Of a stretch of 64,000 bases of DNA, positions 44,812 to 54,001 are shown in pieces. Source of the DNA: Bin87 sp965261195 (GTDB taxonomy: Bacteria; Chloroflexota; Dehalococcoidia; Lucifugimonadales; UBA3495); the NCBI GenBank assembly GCA_965261195.1, contig OZ253455.1, forward strand, positions 1,426,001 through 1,490,000. The letters are read 5' to 3'. Each line of letters opens with the position of its first letter. Position 1 is the first letter of the stretch. The notes beneath the pieces were generated by a model. It made no database searches. It saw nothing but the letters and a program-made list of their open reading frames with translations, and was not told where the DNA came from. The position numbers and the translations under genes are program-made.

Positions 44812-45648
44812 CTAGATGGCTTGCCAGTAGCGCTTGCCTTGCAGCGTTACGATCTTGCCGAAGCCGGGAGCGGGCAGATGGACCGCGGCCACGGGCAGCC
44901 CCTCGCTTTCCAGGCGGTCCAGTACGGTCTGCCGGGTAGAAATCGCCAGGTCGGGTATGATGTCGGCGCGGGAAGCCCAGTCGGTCTGCTGGATCTGCGC
45001 CGTGTTGTGCAGCACGTCGCCCAGAATCATGCCGCGTTCGCCGCCGGAGTTAATCATAATGCTCATGTGGCCCGGCGTGTGCCCGGGGGTCGGCAGCGTG
45101 GTCAGCTCGCTGGTGATGCTGAACTCACCTTCCATCCACTCAACGAGACCCATTTCGGCGATGGGCCAGACGCAATCGGGGGCGTTGGGGAAGCGGTCGG
45201 GTTGGAGGGCCGGGTCGTGGCTCGCCTCGTAATCCGCCTTGCTGAAGTAATATCGGGCGTTGGGGAAAGTGGGCGTCAGTGTATTGCCGTCGTCGCGCAC
45301 GGTGTTCCAGCCCACGTGGTCGCGGTGCAGGTGGGTCATCACCACGGCGTCGATGTCGCCGGGGGAAACGCCGTTGCGAGCCATGTCATCCAGCAGCTCG
45401 CCCCAGGGAGTCTCAGGGGTTTCCTTAGCGCCCAGGCCGGTGTCAATCACGATGGTTTTGCCGTCGGAACGCAGCAGGAAACAGGCCAGGTTGAAGCTGA
45501 CCTTGCGGTCGGGCGTAAGGTGGTCGTGAAAAGGCTCCCATTGCTCAGCTGGTATGTCGGGGAAGAAGTTGCAGACATCAAATTCCAGGATACCGTCAGA
45601 CAATGAGGAAATCTCCACGTTGCCGATGGTAAGTTTGCTCGCGGTCAT
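44812..45648 (-). CDS. Metallo-beta-lactamase-fold hydrolase
   Basis: 278 aa from ATG 45648 (GGAGGGACT upstream); a 35-codon extension further upstream runs through short repeats and is rejected. Zinc motif MTHLHRDHVGW (His106, His108, Asp110, His111), VIDTGLGAK, and the late PTPGHTPGHMSIMI and LGDVLHNTAQI. The pattern resembles quorum-quenching lactonases and other MBL-fold hydrolases with GxHxxDH. Substrate unknown. Confidence 0.88.
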   Translation of the reverse strand: MTASKLTIGNVEISSLSDGILEFDVCNFFPDIPAEQWEPFHDHLTPDRKVSFNLACFLLRSDGKTIVIDTGLGAKETPETPWGELLDDMARNGVSPGDIDAVVMTHLHRDHVGWNTVRDDGNTLTPTFPNARYYFSKADYEASHDPALQPDRFPNAPDCVWPIAEMGLVEWMEGEFSITSELTTLPTPGHTPGHMSIMINSGGERGMILGDVLHNTAQIQQTDWASRADIIPDLAISTRQTVLDRLESEGLPVAAVHLPAPGFGKIVTLQGKRYWQAI

Positions 45649-46124
45649 AGTCCCTCCGGATGCGGTTGATTCGGATGCGGTTGATTGCCGGCATTCTACC
45701 ATCTGCCCGGCCGGCTGCCCGACCGGTGTCGAAGCATCCGAACGCCGGCCCATCGCAACGCCAAAGGAAGGCCGAACTCAACTGAATCGTTCGCTGAGCG
45801 AGCCTCGGAGCGGCCCAGGGTGATTCGATTATCACCAACCCCAACCCGCCGTCATTCCCGCGCCAGCCGGAACCCACACGCCCTTGACCAGAAGAATCCT
45901 GTCCATCCCGTTTATCCGGTTCATCCCGGTAAAATAATGTTCCCAATGCCAACGACTTTGGAAAGGCCTGGCCCTGGAGGTTAGGGGTGGTGCGTTGCCT
46001 AGCGGAATACGTTAGGCTATTCTTTTAGCATCGCATTGAGACGCGCTCGTACCGGCTAACCACCGGGTGAACGCTGCTCCACATGGAAGACCGAATAGAA
46101 GACCGATGAAAGGAGAATAACCCG
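45649..46124. other. Intergenic region with family B repeat copy 2
   Basis: About 475 bp between divergent genes. A 15-bp direct repeat (GGATGCGGTTGATTC) lies at about 45657-45686. At 45849-45935 GTCATTCCCGCGCCAGCCGG leads into ATCCGGTTCATCCCGG, a relative of the repeat at 37149-37254. The right end holds the GAAAGGAG site of the next gene. Confidence 0.65.
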
Positions 46125-47507
46125 ATGGCACTTTGGAGGCCCGATCCCACGTTTTACCCATCAGCGCGGTTGGCGATGGAAGCTCCACCCGAACGCCTGG
46201 CCTATGTTGCGGTGCTCAACCCCAACTCCGACGAACCCGATGCCATGACGGTGGTGGACTGCGACCCGAACTCCGCTTCATACGCGCAGGTCGTGAACTC
46301 GGTGCCGATGCCTCATCAGGACGACGAGCTGCATCACTTCAACTGGAACGCTTGCAGCGCGGCGTTGTGCCCGTCGTCGGCGCACCCGCACCTGGAGCGG
46401 CGCTATCTGGTGGTGCCCACGCTGGGCTCGAGCCGTATCTACATCATAGACACCCAACCCGACCCGGAACGCCCCCGCATCGTGAAAACCATTGAGAAGG
46501 AGCAGGTGCAGCGGGCCGGGTACAGCCGTCCGCACACCGTACACTGCGGGCCGGATGCCATCTACGTGAGCGCGCTGGGATCAGCCGACGGTGGTTCACC
46601 CGGCGGTGTGATGCTGCTGGACCACTACACCTTTGAGCCCACCGGGCCCTGGGAGCTGGACCGCGGGCCCCAGGAATTGTCCTATGATTTCTGGTGGCAC
46701 ATCGGCCTGGATACCATGATAACCAGCGAATGGGGCACCCCGGAAATGTTCGAAAACGGCGCCCGACTCGACGACATCGCGGCTCAGAACTACGGGCATC
46801 ACATCAACTTCTGGGACATGAGAAAGCGCAGCCACCAACAGGCGGTTGACCTGGGCGCCCAGCACCAGATGGCCCTGGAACTGCGACCGGCGCACAACCC
46901 GACTCGCCACTACGGTTTCTGCGGCGTGGTCGTGAGCACGGAAGATCTTTCCGGTTCGATTTTCCTGTGGCATCGCGATGGCGACCAGTGGGCCGCCACC
47001 AAGGTAATTTCCATCCCCGCTGAGCCGGCCGATGCGTCGGAGCTGCCGCCGGCCCTACAGCCACTGGGCGCAGTGCCGCCGCTGATTACCGATATTGACC
47101 TCTCACTGGACGACAAGTTCCTGTATGTGTCCTGCTGGGGAACCGGCAAGCTGCTCCAGTACGATGTTTCCGACCCGTTCCACCCGGTGCAAACGGGCGA
47201 AGTGGAGATGGGCGGCGTGGTACGGAAAGCGGCCCATCCCACCGGCGCTCCGCTCAGCGGCGGCCCGCAGATGGTGGAGATCAGCCGGGACGGGCGACGG
47301 GTCTACCTGACCAATTCGCTGTATTCCACCTGGGACGACCAGTTCTATCCCGGTGACTTCAATGGATGGCTGAGCCTCATTGACGTGAACCCGGAGGGCG
47401 GCATTGCGGTCAACCGGGAGTTCTTTATCGACTATGGCAAGTCGCGGACGCACCAAGTGAGGTTGCAGGGCGGCGACGCCTCTTCGGATACCTACTGCTT
47501 CCCGTAG
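46125..47507 (+). CDS. Selenium-binding protein SBP56 / methanethiol oxidase family
   Basis: 460 aa, matching SBP56/MtoX closely: WRPDPTFYPSARLAMEAPPE, AMTVVDCDPNSASYAQVVN, HQDDELHHFNWNACSAALC, CSSHxHLERRYLVVP-like segment, YSRPHTVHCGPDAIYVSALG, EWGTPEMFENGARLDDIA, YGHHINFWDM, and the C-terminal HQVRLQGGDASSDTYCFP. The conserved histidines for copper and Cys77/Cys82 (NACSAALC) are present. Bacterial members oxidise methanethiol to formaldehyde, H2S and H2O2; human SBP56 binds selenium. No signal peptide is seen in the first 20 residues. ATG 46125, AAGGAG upstream. Confidence 0.93.
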   Translation: MALWRPDPTFYPSARLAMEAPPERLAYVAVLNPNSDEPDAMTVVDCDPNSASYAQVVNSVPMPHQDDELHHFNWNACSAALCPSSAHPHLERRYLVVPTLGSSRIYIIDTQPDPERPRIVKTIEKEQVQRAGYSRPHTVHCGPDAIYVSALGSADGGSPGGVMLLDHYTFEPTGPWELDRGPQELSYDFWWHIGLDTMITSEWGTPEMFENGARLDDIAAQNYGHHINFWDMRKRSHQQAVDLGAQHQMALELRPAHNPTRHYGFCGVVVSTEDLSGSIFLWHRDGDQWAATKVISIPAEPADASELPPALQPLGAVPPLITDIDLSLDDKFLYVSCWGTGKLLQYDVSDPFHPVQTGEVEMGGVVRKAAHPTGAPLSGGPQMVEISRDGRRVYLTNSLYSTWDDQFYPGDFNGWLSLIDVNPEGGIAVNREFFIDYGKSRTHQVRLQGGDASSDTYCFP

Positions 47508-47525
47508 GGTTGCATTTCGCATCGG

Positions 47526-47553
47526 CCAGTCCACCCGGTATTGGGTGGATTGG
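47526..47553 (+). terminator. Hairpin after the SBP56 gene
   Basis: 11-bp stem CCAGTCCACCC/GGGTGGATTGG (one G-T pair) with loop GGTATT, 18 nt after the stop. No U-run follows, so it may stall rather than terminate transcription or protect the 3' end. Confidence 0.45.
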
Positions 47554-47592
47554 TCGTCTGACTAACGGCGCATTCAGGTCGCCGGGTTAGTT

Positions 47593-48309
47593 ATGCAGGT
47601 AGTGTGGCTGCACGTCCTGATACCGGACCCGGCGGCTCTGTCGTCGTTGGGGCCGTGGTTGGGGTTGATCGCGTTGGGCCTGTTCCACGGACTGAACCCG
47701 GCAATGGGTTGGCTGTTCTCCGTGTCCCTGGCGTTGCAGCGGCAGCGACCGTCGCAGCTCCTGACCGCCACCGGGTATATCGCCGTGGGCCACCTGCTGT
47801 CGCTGGTCGTCATAATGGCAGCATTGCTGGCGGTCGGGGCGTTTCTGCCCTTGCAGTGGGTAAGGCTGGCGGCGGGCGCGATTCTGCTCGGTTTCGGCAT
47901 CTACCGGATCCTGCTGTACTACCGCCATCCGCGTTGGGTGGGCATGAATATCGGTGGCCGCGACCTGATTATCTGGTCATTTCTGATGGCAACCGCCCAC
48001 GGCGCCGGATTGATGCTGGCTCCGCTGGTGCTGGCGCTGACCGACCGGGTGGCCGTATCGGGCGTCACCGGCGATTTGGGCGAACACGGGCTGTTCCTGT
48101 CGCTGGCCGACGCCCCGGCGTGGTGGGTATTAGGGCTGCTGACTCACACGACGGTGATGCTGACGGCCATGCTCATCGCCGCGGCGGTTGTGTACTATCG
48201 CGTGGGGCTGGCCTTCCTGCGTCGGGGGTGGATCAACCTGGACTTGCTCTGGGCCGGGTCGCTGGCGCTGGCCGGACTCGCCACGCTGGGTTGGGCCTTG
48301 CTGGGTTGA
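47593..48309 (+). CDS. Integral membrane protein with HGLNPAMGW motif, unknown function
   Basis: 238 aa, about six transmembrane helices, for example LGPWLGLIALGLFHGLNPAM, LLSLVVIMAALLAVGAFLPL, WSFLMATAHGAGLMLAPLVL and LLTHTTVMLTAMLIAAAVVY. The motif FHGLNPAMGWLF and the second AHGAG motif put His residues inside membrane segments, a layout seen in RcnA/HupE-type and sulfite-exporter-like transporters. Directly downstream of SBP56 (85 bp), so it could move a sulfur, selenium or metal species. No family is firmly recognised. ATG 47593 has only a weak ribosome site. Confidence 0.7.
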   Translation: MQVVWLHVLIPDPAALSSLGPWLGLIALGLFHGLNPAMGWLFSVSLALQRQRPSQLLTATGYIAVGHLLSLVVIMAALLAVGAFLPLQWVRLAAGAILLGFGIYRILLYYRHPRWVGMNIGGRDLIIWSFLMATAHGAGLMLAPLVLALTDRVAVSGVTGDLGEHGLFLSLADAPAWWVLGLLTHTTVMLTAMLIAAAVVYYRVGLAFLRRGWINLDLLWAGSLALAGLATLGWALLG

Positions 48310-48513
48310 GCGCGGGCCACGATGACGCGGCGTTATTAGTGGGACTGCGCCGGTTGCGACGTTGGCTTGTTGACGCCCGCTCGCAGGCGATGCTAACCTC
48401 GGGCACTATCGAAGACTACATTGAAGACTACTCGGCACGCACGAATGGTGAACGTCTCAACTATGCGCGGGCGCATCAGTTGGCAACGCTCGCCCCAACG
48501 GAGGCATCATCCA

Positions 48514-49605
48514 ATGAAGGCAGCAGTATTGCGAGCAGTGAACCAACCGGTGGTGGTTGAAGACGTGCAGGTGGACGCTCCGGCGTCCCGTGAAGTGCTG
48601 GTGCGTACCGGAGCATCGGGCGTGTGCCACAGCGACCTGCACTTTGTGGAAGGTTTGTACACGACGCCAATGCCCTGCGTCCTGGGGCACGAAGCGGCTG
48701 GCATCGTGGAGGCGGTGGGAGATCAGGTTGGCTACGTGAAGCCGGGGGATTCGGTCATCATGTGCCTCTCGGTGTTCTGCGGTATCTGCGAATACTGTAT
48801 GCGCGGCCAACCCTACCTGTGTACCAAGACTGCCGTGACCCGCGGCGCGAACGATCCGCCGCGGCTGCGTCGGGACGGTGAGGCGATTACCCAGTTCGCG
48901 CAGCTGGGCTCGTATGCTGCGGAAATGCTGGTGCATGAGAATGCTCTGGTCAAGGTGGACAATGACATACCGTTCCCCCAACTGGCGCTGATTGGATGCG
49001 GCGCTACCACCGGCCTCGGCGCGGTGCTGAACACCGCCCGCGTGGAACCCGGCAGCACCGTGGCCGTGGTGGGTTGCGGCGGCATCGGCATCCACTGCGT
49101 GCAGGCGGCGGCGCTGGCCGGCGCGTTGCGCATCATCGCCGTCGATACCACCGAGGACAAGCTTTCCCTGGCCCGCGAGTTCGGCGCCACCGATGTGATC
49201 GACGCCAGTTCGGGCAACGTGGCGGAACGCATCATGGACCTGACCGACGGCGGCGTTGACTATTCCTTTGAGGCCATCGGACTCAAGCAGACCGCCGAGG
49301 ACTGCTACAATATGTTGCGTCCCGGCGGCGTCGCCACCATCATCGGCATGGTGCCGGAGGGCGTGAAGATCGAGATTGACGCCGGCAACTTCCTGCGCCG
49401 CGGCCGCGCCATTCAGGGCTGCACCATGGGCTCCAACCGCTTCCGCACCGATATGCCGCGCTACATGGAGTTCTATCGGCAGGGCCGCCTCAAGCTGGAC
49501 GAATTGGTCAGCCAGGAACTGGCGCTGTCCGAAATCAACAAAGCCTTCGCCGACATGAAAGCCGGCAGCGTCCGCCGCAGCGTTATTACCGATTTTGAGG
49601 GATAG
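48514..49605 (+). CDS. Zinc-dependent alcohol dehydrogenase (MDR superfamily)
   Basis: 363 aa from ATG 48514 (GGAGG about 9 nt upstream). Catalytic zinc ligands Cys38 (GVCHSDLH), His59/Glu60 (GHEAAG). Structural zinc quartet Cys89, Cys92, Cys95, Cys103 (CGICEYCMRGQPYLC). NAD-binding GCGGIGIHCVQAAAL. This is the class of bacterial NDMA-dependent or aryl/alkyl alcohol dehydrogenases. The second half includes RPGGVATIIGMVPEG and GSNRFRTDMPRYMEFY. Follows SBP56 and the membrane protein on the same strand, though a roughly 200-bp gap may hold its own promoter. Confidence 0.92.
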   Translation: MKAAVLRAVNQPVVVEDVQVDAPASREVLVRTGASGVCHSDLHFVEGLYTTPMPCVLGHEAAGIVEAVGDQVGYVKPGDSVIMCLSVFCGICEYCMRGQPYLCTKTAVTRGANDPPRLRRDGEAITQFAQLGSYAAEMLVHENALVKVDNDIPFPQLALIGCGATTGLGAVLNTARVEPGSTVAVVGCGGIGIHCVQAAALAGALRIIAVDTTEDKLSLAREFGATDVIDASSGNVAERIMDLTDGGVDYSFEAIGLKQTAEDCYNMLRPGGVATIIGMVPEGVKIEIDAGNFLRRGRAIQGCTMGSNRFRTDMPRYMEFYRQGRLKLDELVSQELALSEINKAFADMKAGSVRRSVITDFEG

Positions 49606-49653
49606 GGGCGCATATGCTCGGGGAGCCACTATTCTACGACGGACATTGATGCG

Positions 49654-51060
49654 ATGAGTCCTTTCACAACTGAAATTGCCTCAGGTTTGCCAAGCGGCAT
49701 TGCCGGCAATACTCACTGCCGCGACAAGCTGCTGGAGCGTTTTGGCGACCGTATCGCCGTCAACTCCGACCTTTCTCGCTCATTGGTCTCGTGGCAGTCC
49801 AACAAGAACGCCCCGGGTTTCCGCTGGTTCAAATTCAAAGAGGGATTCAGTGCCGAGTTGGTGCGCTACCTGCTGCAATTTCTCCCCAAGCGTGGCCAGA
49901 TGCTTGACCCTTTTGCCGGCACTGGCGTAGCGCCTATCACCGCGTCCAGCGTGGGATGGGAAAGCATCGGCGTTGAGATACTCCCGGTGGGCGTACTAAT
50001 CGCCAAAGGGTTGTTAGCAGCCGCAGTTGCTGACCCAATATCCTTCCGATGGCGAGCTGGCGAATTGCTGCAATATGTAGCATCGGCGGGGTTGGCGGAC
50101 GTCCAAACGCAAGACAGGTTTCCCCACATACGCATCACCGAAAGGGCGTTCCCCACTGAGAGTGAGCAGGCGATAGCCGCCGCCCGCAGGTATCTCGGGC
50201 AATGCGATCAGAGACCGGAAAACGACCTGCTGGCATTGGCGGCAATATCTGCCCTGGAGGACGCCAGCTGGACCAGTAAGGACGGCCAGTATCTTCGCTG
50301 GGACCATCGTTCCGGCCGGCAGCTCAAGGCGAAGATGGAGAAGCGTTGCGTTTTGCCGTACTCTGAATCTCTGCAAGCAAAGCTGGAAACTATATCGACT
50401 GACCTGCTGGCATTATCCGGATTATATGACCCTGATGCTGTCAGGATAATAGAAAGCTCTTGCTATGATGCTTTGCCGCAACTGCCGACCGATTCGGTTG
50501 ACGCGGTGATAACTTCGCCGCCCTATGCGAATCGCTACGATTACACCCGCACCTACGCTCTGGAGCTGGCTTGGTTAGGATATGATAATCGCAGTATCAG
50601 CGAACTGCGCCAACGGTTGCTGTCGGCCACCGTAGAAAATCGCTCGAAACGGGAACAACTGTCCGGTGGGCACAGCGACGCCCTGGCGTTGTACGACCGT
50701 CATCCAGCGATTTCCGAAATTGCAGACGCATTGGAGTTTGCCAACCAACGAGGCGAACTGCCTAATCCCAACGTTATCCGGCTAGTCCAGAATTATTTTA
50801 TGGAGATGACGGTGGTAATTACCGAGTTGTCCCGAATATGTCGACCGGGAGCCTCGGTGTTTATGGTGAACGACAATGTCCAGTACCACGGCGAGGAAGT
50901 GCCGGTGGATTTGATACTGTCCGACCTGGCCGAGCAATGCGGCTTTCGTACAAAAACCATTTGGACGCTGGCGCGGGGAAAAGGCAATGCCAGCCAGCAG
51001 ATGGGGCGCTTTGGCCGCAAGGAACTGCGCAAATGCGTCTATTGGTGGGTGCGAGAGTGA
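49654..51060 (+). CDS. Type II DNA methyltransferase, probably N4-cytosine
   Basis: 468 aa. S-adenosylmethionine motif I LDPFAGTGVAP (85-91) precedes catalytic motif IV TSPPYANRYDYTR (287-291). TSPPY is typical of N4-cytosine methyltransferases and the order I-TRD-IV is alpha-like. The gene is read with the following endonuclease by a GTGA overlap, forming an R-M pair. Start ATG 49654 has a poor ribosome site. The local sequence looks less GC-rich than neighbouring genes, which suggests acquisition from elsewhere. Confidence 0.88.
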   Translation: MSPFTTEIASGLPSGIAGNTHCRDKLLERFGDRIAVNSDLSRSLVSWQSNKNAPGFRWFKFKEGFSAELVRYLLQFLPKRGQMLDPFAGTGVAPITASSVGWESIGVEILPVGVLIAKGLLAAAVADPISFRWRAGELLQYVASAGLADVQTQDRFPHIRITERAFPTESEQAIAAARRYLGQCDQRPENDLLALAAISALEDASWTSKDGQYLRWDHRSGRQLKAKMEKRCVLPYSESLQAKLETISTDLLALSGLYDPDAVRIIESSCYDALPQLPTDSVDAVITSPPYANRYDYTRTYALELAWLGYDNRSISELRQRLLSATVENRSKREQLSGGHSDALALYDRHPAISEIADALEFANQRGELPNPNVIRLVQNYFMEMTVVITELSRICRPGASVFMVNDNVQYHGEEVPVDLILSDLAEQCGFRTKTIWTLARGKGNASQQMGRFGRKELRKCVYWWVRE

Positions 51061-52058
51061 GTAGCGATTACCGGCGGTTACTCAGTCAGCTGCGCTCACA
51101 GAACTTGACCGGCAGACTCCAAAGGCGGCTGGATGTACAGGCACGTTCCCTAGTAGCGTCGCTGGACAGCAGGTTCGACTTTGAGGAACCTATTGCGGCG
51201 TATCTGATTTCCCAGGGTGCGTGGGACCACGTTCGCAACCTGCAACTGAATCCGCTCAGCGTGTTCTGTCATCCTGATATGCTGATAGATGAACCTTTCG
51301 TTTCGTTGTACTATCGAGGCATCAGCGGATTATCGCTCAAGGAAGTGCAGAATCAAGCCCGCTCGGTTGACAATTGGGAGACTGTTCCGCACGAGCGGCG
51401 GCGAAAGGCTCGGCTAACGACAGAAGCGGCCGGACAAGTTGCCGGCTTGTACAACAGCGTGATTTCGTCAATTATCGAAAACACGACCGACTGGACGCTG
51501 GAAAACGGTTATCGCAATATAATCGCATCGATGGGAATAACCTTTGACGGGTCGATGCGCAATACGATTGGCCGGTTGCCCGAACAAAGGATTCGTCGGT
51601 TGTTGCTGCAATATCTCTACCAGAACGAAATGTTGTTATCACCGGAATACCCTGACGCAGATTCACTCCCGGTCACGCCGGCCAATGGCGAGTATATGTT
51701 GCGAGATGGTTTCGTAATGGGATTCAGCGCCGAACCCGACATTGCCTTCCGTCGAGATAATGTTCTCGATGCCACTATTGAGATTAAGGGCGGCATTGAC
51801 CCGGCGGGCGCGTTGGAGCGTTTAGGCGCTGCTGAAAAATCGGCCCAAGCTGCGATAGAAGTCAACCCACGTTGTAAAAATTTTCTCATCGCCGGCGTAA
51901 TTACGCCGGAAATGCGGCGTCGGCTGAACCAAAGCCGGAACCGGCTTTTTGAGAAAGATTTTTTGCTCGTTGAACTGCTTTCCAGCGAAAGCCTCCAGGC
52001 CGAATTTTTTGACGAAATTTTTAACCATACCTTACGAATTACTTTGCCTAACCCCTAA
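51057..52058 (+). CDS. Type II restriction endonuclease, XcyI/Cfr9I-like
   Basis: 333 aa. The true start is GTG 51057, overlapping the methyltransferase stop (GTGA); an earlier frame is spurious. A PD-(D/E)xK-like centre is visible: Asp228 in EPDIAF and Glu242-Ile-Lys244 in TIEIKGG. Other phrases (SDYRRLLSQLRSQNLTGRLQ, PEQRIRRLLLQYLYQNE) recall the XcyI family, whose members cut CCCGGG and are paired with N4-cytosine methyltransferases, agreeing with the neighbouring gene. The family name is moderately sure; specificity is inferred. Confidence 0.75.
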   Translation: MSSDYRRLLSQLRSQNLTGRLQRRLDVQARSLVASLDSRFDFEEPIAAYLISQGAWDHVRNLQLNPLSVFCHPDMLIDEPFVSLYYRGISGLSLKEVQNQARSVDNWETVPHERRRKARLTTEAAGQVAGLYNSVISSIIENTTDWTLENGYRNIIASMGITFDGSMRNTIGRLPEQRIRRLLLQYLYQNEMLLSPEYPDADSLPVTPANGEYMLRDGFVMGFSAEPDIAFRRDNVLDATIEIKGGIDPAGALERLGAAEKSAQAAIEVNPRCKNFLIAGVITPEMRRRLNQSRNRLFEKDFLLVELLSSESLQAEFFDEIFNHTLRITLPNP

Positions 52059-52085
52059 GATTCTCCCCTACTGGACTAACTTGAT

Positions 52086-53951
52086 ATGTTCGTAATCGGT
52101 ACTGCCGGCCATGTTGACCACGGCAAATCCACCCTGGTCAAGGCATTGACTGACATTGACCCGGACCGTCTCCCTGAAGAGAAGGCGCGGGAGATGACGG
52201 TGGATTTGGGCTTTGCCTGGATGACGCTGCCTAGCGGTCGGGAAGTCAGCATCGTGGACGTGCCCGGCCACGAGCGGTTCATCAAGAATATGCTCGCCGG
52301 CGTGGGGGCCATTGACCTGGCGTTGCTCATCGTGGCGGCCGACGAAAGCGTGATGCCGCAGACGCGGGAGCATCTCGCCATTCTGGACATACTGCGCATC
52401 AGGCGCGGGTTGGTAGTCATCACCAAATCGGACCTGGTGGATGAGGAGCTGGTGGAGCTGGTCAAGGCGGAGGTGGAAGATGTCCTGGAAGCAACGTCTT
52501 TTGCCGGCTGCCCGATGGTCGCGGTGTCAGCGTACACCGGCGATGGTCTGGAAGAACTGAAATCGGCCATTGACAACATCCTGGACGATACCGACGTTCG
52601 ACTGGATCTGGGTCGGCCCCGTCTGCCAATCGACCGCAGTTTCACGGTGAGCGGGTTTGGCACCGTGGTCACCGGCACGCTCATCGACGGTTCGATGGCG
52701 GTGGGTCAGCAGGTCGAACTGTCCCCGTCGGGCGTGCAGGCTCGGATCCGCGGCTTGCAGAGCCACCAGTCCCGCCTGGATGCCAGCGCGCCGGGCGTGC
52801 GTCTGGCGCTGAACCTGTCGGGAGTTTCCCGCGAGGATGTGCTGCGTGGCGAGGTGTTGACCAATCCGGGCTGGCTGCGCGCCACGCGCCGGTTTGACGC
52901 TCGCCTGCGAATGGTGCGCGGAGCGCCCCACGCCCTGAAACACAACGAGGGCGTTACGTTCCACCTGTTTACCAGCGAAACCACCGCCCGCGTCCGGTTG
53001 CTGGACGCTGACCGGCTGCAACCCGGCAGCGAAGGCTGGGTGCAGGTGCTGCTGGACGACCCGGTGCCAATGGTGAAGGGGGACTTTTTTGTCCTGCGTT
53101 CATCGGAGGACACGCTGGGCGGCGGGCAGATTGCCGACCCAACCCCCCGGCGGCGGCACCGCCGTTTCGATCTGGACGTATTGGAAAGGCTCACCACCCT
53201 GGACGCCGGCGCCAGCGAGGATGTCATTATCACGCTGGCCGACCAACTTGGGCCGTGCGACGTCCGAACCCTGTCCCAGCGTTCCAACCTGTCGGAAGCG
53301 GAAGTGCTGGCGCGCTTGTCCGAATTGATCGAGCCGGGTGAAGTGGTGGCCCTGGGCGAGTTGGGCGCGCCGGCCGATGCGATGGTCTATTCGCGGCGCG
53401 GCTGGGACATTGTCCGCAATCAGGCGCAAGTGGCGTTGCAGACTTACCATAACCAGTACCCGCTGCGGAAGGGGGCGCCGCCGCAGCAACTGCGCAGTCG
53501 ATTGAACTTGCCGCAATCGGTTTACGTCCGTGCGGCGGCGCGGCTCGCCGACGAGGGCGTTGCGATTGAAGATGGCGGACTGATACGCGCTCCCGACCAC
53601 GCAGTTGAGTTGAGCGATAAGCAGCAATCCGACGTGGCAAATTACCTGGAATCACTGGCCGCCGAACCGTGGTCGCCGCCCACCGACCGGCCCATCGATC
53701 CTGAAGTATTGAGTTATCTGCAAGACCGCGGGGACGTGATCAAAGTCAACGATTCGGTGGTGTTCACCACGGCGGCCTACGAGGATATGGCTGGCCGCAT
53801 CGTACAGCACCTGCAAACCAACGGCAGCGTAACCGTCGCCGACGCCCGCACCATATTCGGCACCAGTCGCAAGTACGTTTTGCCGTTGCTGGAGTATCTG
53901 GACCAGCAGCGCATCACCCGACGCGTGGGCGACGAACGGGTGCTGCGGTAG
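52086..53951 (+). CDS. selB: Selenocysteine-specific elongation factor SelB
   Basis: Delivers Sec-tRNA to UGA codons marked by a SECIS. 621 aa, the family length. G-domain: G1 GHVDHGKST, G2 region REMTVDLGFAW, G3 DVPGHERF (58-62), G4 TKSD (113-116), without the EF-Tu effector pattern. Domains II and III follow (PIDRSFTVSGFGTVVTGTL, LRSSEDTLGGGQIADPTPRR). The C-terminal half has winged-helix repeats for mRNA binding, ending GTSRKYVLPLLEYLDQQRIT with RRVGDERVLR. No selA, selC or selD is seen in the window. ATG 52086 lies 28 bp after the endonuclease gene. Confidence 0.95.
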   Translation: MFVIGTAGHVDHGKSTLVKALTDIDPDRLPEEKAREMTVDLGFAWMTLPSGREVSIVDVPGHERFIKNMLAGVGAIDLALLIVAADESVMPQTREHLAILDILRIRRGLVVITKSDLVDEELVELVKAEVEDVLEATSFAGCPMVAVSAYTGDGLEELKSAIDNILDDTDVRLDLGRPRLPIDRSFTVSGFGTVVTGTLIDGSMAVGQQVELSPSGVQARIRGLQSHQSRLDASAPGVRLALNLSGVSREDVLRGEVLTNPGWLRATRRFDARLRMVRGAPHALKHNEGVTFHLFTSETTARVRLLDADRLQPGSEGWVQVLLDDPVPMVKGDFFVLRSSEDTLGGGQIADPTPRRRHRRFDLDVLERLTTLDAGASEDVIITLADQLGPCDVRTLSQRSNLSEAEVLARLSELIEPGEVVALGELGAPADAMVYSRRGWDIVRNQAQVALQTYHNQYPLRKGAPPQQLRSRLNLPQSVYVRAAARLADEGVAIEDGGLIRAPDHAVELSDKQQSDVANYLESLAAEPWSPPTDRPIDPEVLSYLQDRGDVIKVNDSVVFTTAAYEDMAGRIVQHLQTNGSVTVADARTIFGTSRKYVLPLLEYLDQQRITRRVGDERVLR

Positions 53952-54001
53952 CGGTCAGTCCGGCGGGCTACTCTCACTATCTACTGGAGTTCGGTTGCTC
54001 T

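Noticed and set aside
50838..51056. Upstream extension of the restriction endonuclease
   Set aside because: Overlaps the methyltransferase in another frame; the GTG at 51057 gives the classic GTGA overlap and a full-length product.
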